Positions 1-5,299 of a stretch of DNA of 5,926 nt are shown in pieces (the first letter of the stretch is position 1; every line of letters starts with the position of its first letter). The stretch covers positions 221,843-227,768 of the forward strand of contig CP070636.1 of assembly GCA_020356305.1 (NCBI GenBank). Direction: 5' to 3'. A model generated the notes under the pieces. The model was not told the origin of the DNA and searched no databases. It saw only the letters and a program-made list of their open reading frames with translations. Origin of the DNA: Candidatus Bathyarchaeota archaeon. GTDB lineage: Archaea; Thermoproteota; Bathyarchaeia; Bathyarchaeales; Bathyarchaeaceae. Both the position numbers and the translations under genes were made by a program.

Positions 1-539
1 GAAAACTCGTTTTTCTCAGTGGTTGTCATTTCAGCAAAGGTTTTGATAACTCTACCTTTGGGCTTAAAGATTGGGTCATACCCGAAGCCTTGGTTTCCCT
101 GCTTGTTTAGAGTGATTTTTCCCTCAACTTTGCCGTGAAAACATTTAAGAGAAGCATCCTCGGGGCTGTAAAACGCCACTACCGAATAGAAGTAAGCGTT
201 TCTATTAGCGATTCCGTCCATAAGCTTGAGAATGCCTCTTGTCCCTAGGGTTCGATAAACATAAGAAGAGTAGGGTCCTGGAAAACCGTTTAATCTCTCT
301 ACAAAGAGTCCAGAGTCTTCCACGATGACAGGCAAGCTACACTTTTCAGTGACTTCTGTGACGGTGGCTTTCGCTACATTCTCTATACTGTCGTCTTGAA
401 TCTCAAAGGTTTCCACCCTGAGGCGAGCCGCTGCAATTCCATGCTCCGCCAACACTTGCCGGGCTTCATTGAACTTATGAATATTCTCTGTCACAAAGAA
501 GACCAATCTGCCCCTTGGAAACTGCCTAATAGACTTCAA
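1..539 (-). CDS. rdgB: XTP/dITP (non-canonical purine NTP) pyrophosphatase, HAM1/RdgB family, C-terminus beyond window
   Basis: Translating the reverse strand by hand from a TTG at 539 gives 179 open codons running off the left edge. Family motifs are in order: FVTENIHKF near residues 15-23 (the usual T-G-N-x-x-K site), VEDSGLFVERLNGFPGPYSS at 73-92 with the expected catalytic acid D75, GFGYDPIF at 151-158 and TFAEM at 167-171. The final SHRxxA motif lies outside the window, so only the last few residues are missing. The family hydrolyses ITP, XTP and their deoxy forms to monophosphates, keeping damaged purines out of DNA and RNA. A TAA lies three codons before the TTG, and GAGGGAG at 557-551 is a likely ribosome site, which together fix the start. 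Oddity: the normally small residue after the first Thr (G or S) is Glu18. In archaea this gene often lies near kae1/bud32; here about 1.05 kb and another gene intervene. Confidence 0.93.
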   Translation of the reverse strand, partial: MKSIRQFPRGRLVFFVTENIHKFNEARQVLAEHGIAAARLRVETFEIQDDSIENVAKATVTEVTEKCSLPVIVEDSGLFVERLNGFPGPYSSYVYRTLGTRGILKLMDGIANRNAYFYSVVAFYSPEDASLKCFHGKVEGKITLNKQGNQGFGYDPIFKPKGRVIKTFAEMTTTEKNEF

Positions 540-694
540 CTCGCGTTATTCTCCCTCTTTTAGTAACTAAACGATATAGGATGATGAAGAACCTTCTTTT
601 TTATTTTGCTTCAACTCAAAGGCTTCTGTCAAAAACCTGAAACAAATCCAACACGAATCCATATATGATTTGAGCATCACCTTAGAGGTATAGT

Positions 695-702
695 TTTATT
701 AA
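695..702 (+). promoter_or_regulatory. TATA-like box for the RAM-domain gene
   Basis: TTTATTAA lies about 45 bases before the TTG start at 745. An archaeal start site 25-27 bases downstream would fall near 722-726 and leave a leader of about 20 bases that includes the ribosome site. The placement fits, but the word is AT-rich and common, so this is inference. Confidence 0.4.
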
Positions 703-730
703 GGGTAATGAATACATCCTTCGAAAAGCA

Positions 731-736
731 GAGGTG
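731..736 (+). promoter_or_regulatory. Shine-Dalgarno site that fixes the TTG start at 745
   Basis: GAGGTG is a strong match to the archaeal anti-Shine-Dalgarno complement (GGAGGTGAT). It sits eight bases before TTG at 745, and no ATG/GTG in that frame gives a better start, so TTG is the chosen start codon. Confidence 0.75.
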
Positions 737-744
737 TCTCAGAT

Positions 745-975
745 TTGGCAAAGGCGTTTGTGTTAATAAATGCAGATACGGGCTCTGAAAAAGAAGTCGT
801 AGAGAAGGTAAAGAATATGAAGAACGTTAAGGAAGCCTACTTTGTATTCGGAGTGTACGATGTTATAGCTGTTGTTGAGGCCCCGAACATTGACATTCTT
901 AGAAACACCGTACACACCGAAATGAGACAGGTGAAAGGAATCCGTTCGACTTGTACAATGGTCGTCATAAGATAG
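745..975 (+). CDS. Stand-alone Lrp/AsnC ligand-binding (RAM) domain protein
   Basis: The 76-residue product is a single ferredoxin-like alpha-beta RAM domain with no DNA-binding helix-turn-helix. It starts MAKAFVLINADTGSEKEVVE, then has the diagnostic FGVYDVIAVVEA around residues 35-46 (family pattern G-x-Y-D-hydrophobic) and ends in GIRSTCTMVVI, matching the usual GV-x-ST-x-T-x-hydrophobic strand. The length is typical of stand-alone RAM proteins. Family members form dimers and larger rings that bind amino acids or other small ligands, and they can join full-length Lrp-type regulators to change their response; the ligand cannot be read from sequence. The gene is monocistronic, points toward the convergent kptA end, and has its own likely promoter and a strong ribosome site. 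It ends in TAG. The family is near certain; the regulatory target is unknown. Confidence 0.9.
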   Translation: MAKAFVLINADTGSEKEVVEKVKNMKNVKEAYFVFGVYDVIAVVEAPNIDILRNTVHTEMRQVKGIRSTCTMVVIR

Positions 976-996
976 ACCGCTTCCGAGAAACAAGGT

Positions 997-1021
997 GGAA
1001 ACGCCAAGTCAGCGCGTTTCC
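997..1021 (+). other. Perfect 8-bp hairpin just after the RAM gene
   Basis: GGAAACGC (997-1004) and GCGTTTCC (1014-1021) are exact reverse complements around a nine-base loop. It begins 21 bases after the TAG at 973-975. No T-run follows, so it is not a standard T-tract terminator; it may protect or define the 3' end of the transcript, or be a protein-binding dyad. Confidence 0.5.
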
Positions 1022-1162
1022 CGTGAAAATTATGATCTGCGTATAGTGCAAAAGTTCGTACAAGCCTAAGACCTACGTATTATAGATTGCACAAGTGGCG
1101 CGTGTATAGAAAAGGTTGAAAATACATCGGATTTCGAAATATGTCGCTGGTTGAAACAAGTA

Positions 1163-1172
1163 TTATATTAAA
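1163..1172 (+). promoter_or_regulatory. TATA-like box before the small coiled-coil ORF
   Basis: TTATATTAAA lies about 37 bases before ATG 1205, putting a predicted transcription start near 1193-1195. The ten bases ATTATATTAA at 1162-1171 also occur in the likely kae1 promoter on the other strand (3989-3980), which supports use as a promoter word in this genome. Confidence 0.4.
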
Positions 1173-1204
1173 TAGCACGATACAATACGTCTGGGTGCGA
1201 ACGC

Positions 1205-1462
1205 ATGTTAGAAGATCTCGCGCGAACTCTAGAAACCATAAGAAAACGCGAACAAGACATAGAAATAATGCAGCTACAATTGAAACACAACTTGACAAAG
1301 AAAAGAGCGGAATCCAAACTCCTAATTATGTACTACAAGGCCTGCAATACCGTATCAAGAGCTAAACTTCTAATGTATGGGATTAGCAATTGCAACGCCA
1401 AAGCCCTCCAACCGCTAGAATCGATTAACCGATGGAACGATCATCGCCCAAAGAGATGCTGA
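1205..1462 (+). CDS. Possible small coiled-coil protein, no family recognised
   Basis: This ORF encodes 85 residues. Residues 1-60 are strongly helical and charged, with hydrophobic residues at heptad-like spacing (LARTLETIRKREQDIEIMQL), which suggests a coiled coil. The last 25 residues, rich in Asn, Cys, Arg and Pro, look less protein-like. In its favour: ATG is preceded by GGTG at 1194-1197, a partial Shine-Dalgarno, and by a TATA-like box at 1163-1172. Against it: no recognised family, overlapping open frames on both strands in the same stretch, and a weak C-terminal tail. A TAA at 1169-1171 excludes an extension upstream. It could be a genuine lineage-specific gene, the remnant of a longer helical protein, or chance. 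I assign no function. Confidence 0.3.
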   Translation: MLEDLARTLETIRKREQDIEIMQLQLKHNLTKKRAESKLLIMYYKACNTVSRAKLLMYGISNCNAKALQPLESINRWNDHRPKRC

Positions 1463-1500
1463 CCTAAATCGTGTGACTAGCCTGCTTTTCGATGTTTCAA

Positions 1501-1530
1501 GGCTCCCTACGTCGGGTGCGCTACCCAGCC
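1501..1530. other. GC-rich foldable patch between converging genes
   Basis: GGGT (1514-1517) pairs with ACCC (1523-1526) across a five-base loop, and the adjoining AGCC (1527-1530) pairs with GGCT (1501-1504), leaving a nine-base bulge. It stands out as GC-rich in AT-rich surroundings. It could be a small structured RNA element or chance. Confidence 0.2.
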
Positions 1531-1535
1531 AAAAA
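1531..1535 (-). terminator. Possible T-tract terminator for the kae1-bud32-kptA unit
   Basis: On the minus strand a run of five T lies about 63 bases past the kptA stop. Archaeal RNA polymerase can terminate at short T-runs without a strict hairpin, so this is plausible, but it is a short run and weak evidence. Confidence 0.2.
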
Positions 1536-1597
1536 TAGAGCTCGGTCACAGACAGAAAACCACTCAGCGAGATTGTTCACTACCAATAAAGAGTAGG

Positions 1598-2149
1598 TCA
1601 TCCACGCGCTATTTTTATGTACCCAGATAGTATCCCTCTACATAAGTAGACTTTCTCTGTTGCCTTGTAGAATCTCAGGCCTTCTTTTCGAGCTGCCTCA
1701 GCATTTATCTTCAAGACAACAGGGTCCTTGGTTCGTCTTAGTCCTACTTCCGTCGCTATTTCCTCTGTGGGAGACAAATGAACCCATCTCCTCTTCATTG
1801 ATCTAAGACCCACTTTTAGAATTCTGGAAGCTGCGCTTGGCGTAGTCCCGTGATAAAATACCTTGGAGATCTTATCTTCTTCCAATTCCAATTCTACAGG
1901 TATCGTATGGCCATATAAAGCTCTGATTTTGTCTTCTATAATTTCAAATCTTATTCTCTGACTTTTCTCAACTATTTCGAAAATGAATTCTTTGTCGATT
2001 TGGAACCGCTCATCAAGTTTCTCTAAGAGTTCGTCGAGGAACACAAAACCATGGTCATCCATCTTCAAATTCTCAGGATTATGTCTAAGAAGATAACTCA
2101 TGTACTTGCTGACTTTGACCTTCAAACCTTTTTCCGTGCGTTCATGCAT
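1598..2149 (-). CDS. kptA: RNA 2'-phosphotransferase Tpt1/KptA
   Basis: The 183-residue protein matches Tpt1/KptA over its whole length. The N-terminal half has SKYMSYLLRHNP (residues 14-25, with the conserved Arg22-His23) and IRALYGHTIPVEL starting at residue 75 (the conserved R-A-x-x-GH-S/T). The C-terminal ADP-ribosyltransferase-like half has FYHGTTPSAASRIL (98-111) and RRWVHLSPTEEIA (120-132). The family transfers an internal RNA 2'-phosphate to NAD+, releasing nicotinamide and ADP-ribose 1'',2''-cyclic phosphate. In fungi this finishes tRNA splicing; the archaeal substrate is less clear because archaeal tRNA ligation does not leave that phosphate by the main route. The gene follows bud32 by 61 bases on the same strand, so co-transcription is likely. 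No good Shine-Dalgarno precedes ATG 2149; instead a 12-codon ORF ends overlapping this start, so translation could be coupled. Confidence 0.93.
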   Translation of the reverse strand: MHERTEKGLKVKVSKYMSYLLRHNPENLKMDDHGFVFLDELLEKLDERFQIDKEFIFEIVEKSQRIRFEIIEDKIRALYGHTIPVELELEEDKISKVFYHGTTPSAASRILKVGLRSMKRRWVHLSPTEEIATEVGLRRTKDPVVLKINAEAARKEGLRFYKATEKVYLCRGILSGYIKIARG

Positions 2150-2180
2150 ACACTAGCCCAGCGCCGCCCAGTATCTTCAT
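2142..2180 (-). other. Candidate 12-codon leader ORF overlapping the kptA start
   Basis: AGGAAG precedes an ATG at 2180 by a normal spacing, and the frame reads MKILGGAGLVYA before a TGA at 2144-2142. That stop lies three to eight bases inside kptA, whose own ATG (2149) has no clear ribosome site. The arrangement would suit translational coupling. There is no conservation evidence here, and a frame this short arises easily by chance. Confidence 0.2.
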
Positions 2181-2210
2181 CTATACTTCCTTAATTCTAC
2201 AAAGACCCGA

Positions 2211-2864
2211 TCAAACGTTTTTGGTTGGTTGCGCACGCTCAGAAACATAACGCCCTCTACGTTCTATCTCGCTGATTTTGTTTAAAACCTCTCTCGTCTC
2301 GCTGTCTCCAATGATCTGACTGTACCCCTCAACAACAGCGGTAAAACAATCTCTTGCATATTTGAAATGAGTGCTTTGAAACGCTCTTTTCATGAGGTGC
2401 AGGTCCACCCCTCTGGCTTCAAGTTCCTTAGATCGTTCGCTTAGGCCGAAGTCCACGAAGACAACTCTGCCGTGCGGTGTGAGAATCATGTTGGAGATGG
2501 TAAGGTCGCTGTGGATAATCCCGTGGTTGTGAAGTCGACCAATCAACTTGCCGATATGACGACACAAGTCTTGCTTCTCTTCAGAAGGAAGATCATCGAG
2601 GATCTGCTTCACTTGCTTCCCCCTGATGAACTCCATGACGATTGTTGCATCAGTGGTGTCAACCATAAGAATAGTGGGAGTCGGAACCCCCGCTTCCTTC
2701 GCTCTATGAATATGTTGAGGTTCGCGAAGCGTCCGGTGAAACCGGATTTCCTTGTCGAGCTTGGGAACGCGATATTTTTTTGATAACCGCCGCTTCATGA
2801 TTACTTTGCGGCCATGCCAATCTTCCAGGTGAAGATTAGCTTCTGCGCCCCTTTTTATGAGCAC
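2211..2864 (-). CDS. bud32: KEOPS complex kinase/ATPase Bud32
   Basis: The 217-residue product is a small RIO-like atypical kinase. It shows IKRGAEANLHL at the N-terminus (residues 3-13), Lys24 in VIMKRRLSKKYR, the hinge MEFIRG (77-82), the catalytic loop HSDLTISNMIL (118-128, with D120 and N125), the metal-binding VDFGLSE (137-143) and the closing RRGRYVSER typical of Bud32. Bud32 binds Kae1 and hydrolyses ATP to drive the KEOPS complex, which completes N6-threonylcarbamoyladenosine (t6A) at position 37 of ANN-decoding tRNAs. Its length is normal for a free-standing archaeal Bud32. The start is GTG, three bases after the kae1 stop and in the same frame as kae1. No separate ribosome site is visible, so translation probably re-initiates after kae1. 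Confidence 0.96.
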   Translation of the reverse strand: MLIKRGAEANLHLEDWHGRKVIMKRRLSKKYRVPKLDKEIRFHRTLREPQHIHRAKEAGVPTPTILMVDTTDATIVMEFIRGKQVKQILDDLPSEEKQDLCRHIGKLIGRLHNHGIIHSDLTISNMILTPHGRVVFVDFGLSERSKELEARGVDLHLMKRAFQSTHFKYARDCFTAVVEGYSQIIGDSETREVLNKISEIERRGRYVSERAQPTKNV

Positions 2865-2867
2865 GGC

Positions 2868-3947
2868 TCAGCCTCCGACCCATGGCGCTGGAACCTCGTC
2901 CAGCCGCCACTTCAGTTTGACGAAGCTCTTCCCCAGAGGAATCGTCACATTGTGCCGATAGGCAAGAATTCCTGTCCAAGCGATCATGGCTCCGTTGTCC
3001 AGTGCGTACTGCTTGGGAACACTGCAGAATCGAGCGTTGTGCTCTTCAGCGACGGACTCAAGCATGGATTGTAGCCGTTTGTTTGCTGCGACTCCACCTG
3101 TTAACAGCACCTCGGGCTTCTCGGTGTGAGCTAACGCCCTCTCCGTGACCTCGGTTAGCATAGAAAACGCGACTTCCTGAAGACTGAAGCATAAGTCTTC
3201 GAGGCCGTGCTTCCCTTCATGAAGCAACTGAATGGCGGCTGTCAAAAAGCCGCTAAATGATAAGTCCATGCCCTTCACCGTGTAAGGAAGCGAGATAAGC
3301 GTTTGACCGCGGCTCGCCAGTTGCTCCACTAGTGCGCCGAGGGGTTTCCCCTCACTCTCGTGAAGTCCAGCCTCCCGAGCGAAAACGTCGAGGCAATTTC
3401 CCACCGCTATGTCTAGGGTCTCGCCGAAAACGCGGTATCGGCCTGCTTCAAAGGCGGAGACTAAAGTGTTTCCTCCAGAAACATAGAGGGTGACTGGATC
3501 TAAAGCCCTACTAACAAGCTTTCCTATTTCAATGTGCGCCACACAGTGGTTAACTCCCACTAGTGGAACCCTCAAATACGAGGCTAGAGCGCGGGCTGCA
3601 GTGGCACCCGTGCGAAGACACGGGCCCAAGCCTGGACCTTGAGAGAAGGCGACAATATGGATATCTTGAGGTCTTATCTCCGCCTTCTGAAAAGCTTCTT
3701 CCAAAACCCTGCCAGCCACCTCGGCATGATGCCGAGCAGCTTCTCGCGGGTGAATGCCTCCTTTCTCAGGCACGTAGGCACTAATGACGTTGGCTTCAAC
3801 CTTGCCATCGGAGGAGAGGATTCCAACGCTGAAATCGTCAGCTGTAGACTCGATGCCCAGACAGTAAAACAAGTCTGAATGGCTCTTTGGCAACGTTTTC
3901 AACTCTTTTATGGTCAGCCTCTTGCTGATACTAGGTAGGCTTGACAT
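2868..3947 (-). CDS. kae1: KEOPS complex tRNA N6-adenosine threonylcarbamoyltransferase Kae1
   Basis: The 359-residue protein has the ASKHA-fold motifs of Kae1/TsaD: YCLGIESTADDFSVGI (28-43), GGIHPREAARHHAE (63-76), GPGLGPCLRTG (104-114), the metal-binding pair in NHCVAHIE (H134, H138), YVSGGNT (155-161), GGVAANKRL near the C-terminal third and the third metal ligand D317 in DNGAMIAW. It transfers threonylcarbamoyl from threonylcarbamoyl-AMP to A37 of tRNA, within KEOPS together with Bud32. The chosen ATG adds about 25 residues ahead of the usual start of the family; an in-frame TTG at 3872 would give a 334-residue protein beginning FYCLGIEST, closer to normal length. I keep the ATG because the likely promoter puts the transcript start only about 10 bases before it. 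The gene ends in TGA; the next in-frame codons are GCC and the bud32 GTG. Confidence 0.97.
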   Translation of the reverse strand: MSSLPSISKRLTIKELKTLPKSHSDLFYCLGIESTADDFSVGILSSDGKVEANVISAYVPEKGGIHPREAARHHAEVAGRVLEEAFQKAEIRPQDIHIVAFSQGPGLGPCLRTGATAARALASYLRVPLVGVNHCVAHIEIGKLVSRALDPVTLYVSGGNTLVSAFEAGRYRVFGETLDIAVGNCLDVFAREAGLHESEGKPLGALVEQLASRGQTLISLPYTVKGMDLSFSGFLTAAIQLLHEGKHGLEDLCFSLQEVAFSMLTEVTERALAHTEKPEVLLTGGVAANKRLQSMLESVAEEHNARFCSVPKQYALDNGAMIAWTGILAYRHNVTIPLGKSFVKLKWRLDEVPAPWVGG

Positions 3948-3979
3948 AGCTACAGCTTTGTAGAGTCTCGTATAACTGC

Positions 3980-3989
3980 TTAATATAAT
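3980..3989 (-). promoter_or_regulatory. TATA-like box for kae1-bud32-kptA
   Basis: On the minus strand ATTATATTAA lies about 33 bases before the kae1 ATG. The predicted transcript start near 3958 leaves a leader of about 10 bases. The upstream GAAAAGT could serve as a BRE-like purine element. The same ten bases recur before the ORF at 1205. Confidence 0.5.
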
Positions 3990-4123
3990 TATGACTTTTC
4001 GGGAGCGTGAGTGAGGAAACCTGTAATTCTAGAATAAAGAAAAATGGAATCTGGGGCGCTTTTTCATAAACATACGCCCTGCACTTTGACCTGTACGCGC
4101 GCCTTCTGTCTGAAGCAGCTTGA

Positions 4124-4212
4124 AACGTTTGAGAAACGTTATGGAATCCACTCCAACAATGTTGAACACGTGTGTTTCAACTTTCTTGGGTATGAACCCG
4201 TTCAATACGTAT
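4124..4212. promoter_or_regulatory. Cluster of short palindromes upstream of the rpc34-like gene
   Basis: Four dyads lie within 89 bases. AACGTTT and AAACGTT (4124-4140) flank a three-base spacer. GTTGAAC (4161-4167) and its near complement GTTTCAAC (4174-4181) surround the exact palindrome ACACGTGT (4166-4173). TGAAC-cc-GTTCA spans 4193-4204, and ATACGTAT spans 4205-4212, touching the proposed TATA box. Several share a GAAC/GTTC core. They could be operator half-sites or a folded leader; no regulator is identified. Confidence 0.35.
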
Positions 4213-4243
4213 ATGTTTTTATGTTTGAAAACAATATACTTAA
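4210..4243 (+). promoter_or_regulatory. Candidate TATA boxes for the rpc34-rlmE operon
   Basis: Two AT-rich candidates exist: TATATG at 4210-4215 and AATATACTTAA at 4233-4243. The first predicts a start near 4236 and a leader of about 34 bases carrying AAGGAT before ATG 4270. The second predicts a start near 4262 and an almost leaderless message. Sequence alone does not decide between them. Confidence 0.4.
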
Positions 4244-4269
4244 TGAGGATCTCTAAGGATCGATCGAGT

Positions 4270-4617
4270 ATGCCACGGCGCAACGATCTGGAACACAAAG
4301 CCTTGCAGGTTATAGTGAATGTTGGAGATGACGGGGTGCTCCAGTCTGAACTCTGGCGAAAACTAGACGCCAGCAGCAGAGAAGGCTCCCGAATAGCCAT
4401 AAAACTTGAAAGCAAAGGTTTGGTGAATCGTGAGCGCGAGCTTTCCAAGGGAAGATGGACCTACCGGCTGTATGCCAAAAGAAAACCAGCTTCTATTAAC
4501 TCCATCATCGATTGTCCCTGTCTAATGTGTCCGGATGATTCTCGGTGTGTACCTTGGAGTGTAGTGTCACCTAACGAATGCGTGAAACTAACTGGGTGGC
4601 TTTTGGGTCTTCACTGA
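4270..4617 (+). CDS. rpc34: Archaeal ortholog of RNA polymerase III subunit RPC34/RPC39 (winged helix plus Fe-S cluster motif)
   Basis: The 115-residue product has a winged-helix domain (residues 5-70; VLQSELWRKLDASSREGSRI as recognition region, GRWTYRLY as wing) followed by cysteines C84, C87, C93 and C104. Their spacing, C-x2-C-x5-C-x10-C with CP after the second Cys and SPNEC before the fourth, followed by a near-terminal GWL, is the pattern of the Fe-S site in human RPC39 as I recall it. In eukaryotes this subunit helps Pol III open promoters of tRNA and other small RNA genes; orthologs are described in Crenarchaeota and Thaumarchaeota, where the role is not settled. I chose ATG 4270 because the family-like sequence begins there and AAGGAT lies nine bases upstream; ATG 4243 or 4120 in the same frame would only add unconserved-looking residues. 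It is probably the first gene of an operon with rlmE, 28 bases downstream. Confidence 0.85.
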   Translation: MPRRNDLEHKALQVIVNVGDDGVLQSELWRKLDASSREGSRIAIKLESKGLVNRERELSKGRWTYRLYAKRKPASINSIIDCPCLMCPDDSRCVPWSVVSPNECVKLTGWLLGLH

Positions 4618-4645
4618 GAAGCAGCCTACCTGCTACACGAGACGG

Positions 4646-5269
4646 TTGGTTTTGCCGAAAGAGTGGGTCCGGGAACGAAAAAGGGAATATTACTATAGGA
4701 AGGCAAAGCAAGAAAACTTTCGGTCACGAGCAGCTTATAAGCTGCTTCAGGCTGTGGAAAAAAATACTTTCATCAAACCCGGTGACGTAGTCGTGGATCT
4801 AGGAGCGGCTCCTGGTGGGTGGATACAGGCATGTCACAAGATTGTGGGTCGTACGGGTTTTGTATTAGGAGTAGATCTGAGACCTATTCAAGTGATCGAT
4901 CAACCAAACGTCCGCACTCTTATTGCCGACGTGACGGATCCTCAAACAGTTGAACAGATTAGCAAGCTCTTACCGCGACCAGCCAACGCTGTGGTTTCAG
5001 ATATCTCGCCAAGTATTTCAGGAGTGTGGGAACTCGACCATGCTCGGCAGATAAACCTCGCGAGGCAATCATTGCAAATTGCCGCCTCTGTTCTTAAGCC
5101 TGGGGGAAACTTTTTCGTCAAAGTGTTTCAGGGTGACATGTTGAAAGATTTCGTGACCGAAATCAAGGAGTATTTTGCCTCAGCTAGATTCGTCAAGCCA
5201 AAAGCCAGCAGATCGAGAAGCGCAGAACTATACGTTCTTGGATTGAATTTGAGACGTTTTAAACGATGA
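4646..5269 (+). CDS. rlmE: FtsJ/RlmE-type rRNA (uridine-2'-O-)-methyltransferase
   Basis: The 207-residue protein is a full-length Rossmann-fold methyltransferase of the FtsJ/RrmJ class. The S-adenosylmethionine site is VVVDLGAAPGGWIQ (residues 48-61) and GVDLRP (75-80). The catalytic K-D-K-E tetrad is complete: K32 in SRAAYKLLQ, D119 in SDISPSISG, K159 in FFVKVFQG and E194 in SRSAELYVL. The basic N-terminus (EWVRERKREYYYRKAKQ) suits RNA binding. The bacterial enzyme methylates the ribose of U2552 in the 23S rRNA A-loop; archaeal members are expected to act on the equivalent large-subunit site, but exact targets vary. The start shown is TTG 4646; TTG 4652, giving MPKEWV, is equally plausible, and neither has a strong ribosome site. 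It lies 28 bases after the rpc34-like gene and 30 before the next ORF. Confidence 0.95.
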   Translation: MVLPKEWVRERKREYYYRKAKQENFRSRAAYKLLQAVEKNTFIKPGDVVVDLGAAPGGWIQACHKIVGRTGFVLGVDLRPIQVIDQPNVRTLIADVTDPQTVEQISKLLPRPANAVVSDISPSISGVWELDHARQINLARQSLQIAASVLKPGGNFFVKVFQGDMLKDFVTEIKEYFASARFVKPKASRSRSAELYVLGLNLRRFKR

Positions 5270-5299
5270 ACCTTTGCCCTATCGCGTGCAAGGGAAGAA

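Larger units (their letters stand above)
976..1597. other. 622-base intergenic stretch with hairpins, one promoter and one doubtful ORF
   Basis: Between the RAM gene and the 3' end of kptA I find no recognisable protein family, tRNA or C/D-box RNA. What it holds: a perfect hairpin at 997-1021, a TATA-like box at 1163-1172, a possible coiled-coil ORF at 1205-1462, and a GC-rich foldable patch at 1501-1530 within otherwise AT-rich sequence. The plus and minus genes converge here, so both transcripts should end inside it. Confidence 0.6.

Noticed and set aside
581..606. AAGAA-cc-TTCTT followed by T-runs at about 587-606, resembling an intrinsic terminator on the plus strand
   Set aside because: No plus-strand gene lies upstream within the window, the stem is only five pairs with a two-base loop, and the stretch is more likely the AT-rich promoter of the leftward rdgB gene.
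1080..1298. A 72-codon minus-strand frame with hydrophobic, membrane-like composition
   Set aside because: It is antisense to the helical ORF at 1205. Its hydrophobic stretches arise from complementing charged Glu/Lys/Arg codons, and it has no ribosome site.
1141..1365. A 74-codon plus-strand frame starting at 1141
   Set aside because: Its start lies upstream of the TATA-like box, its Arg/Asn/Thr-rich composition is typical of a shifted shadow frame, and it overlaps the better candidate at 1205.
4120..4269. A longer N-terminus for the rpc34-like gene from ATG 4120
   Set aside because: The extra residues show no family similarity, and the stretch carries the palindromes and TATA-like boxes, so it is more likely promoter and leader.
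4029..4448. A 139-codon minus-strand frame in the divergent intergenic region
   Set aside because: It is antisense to the clear winged-helix gene, is Ser/Arg-rich, and spans both proposed promoters and palindromes.
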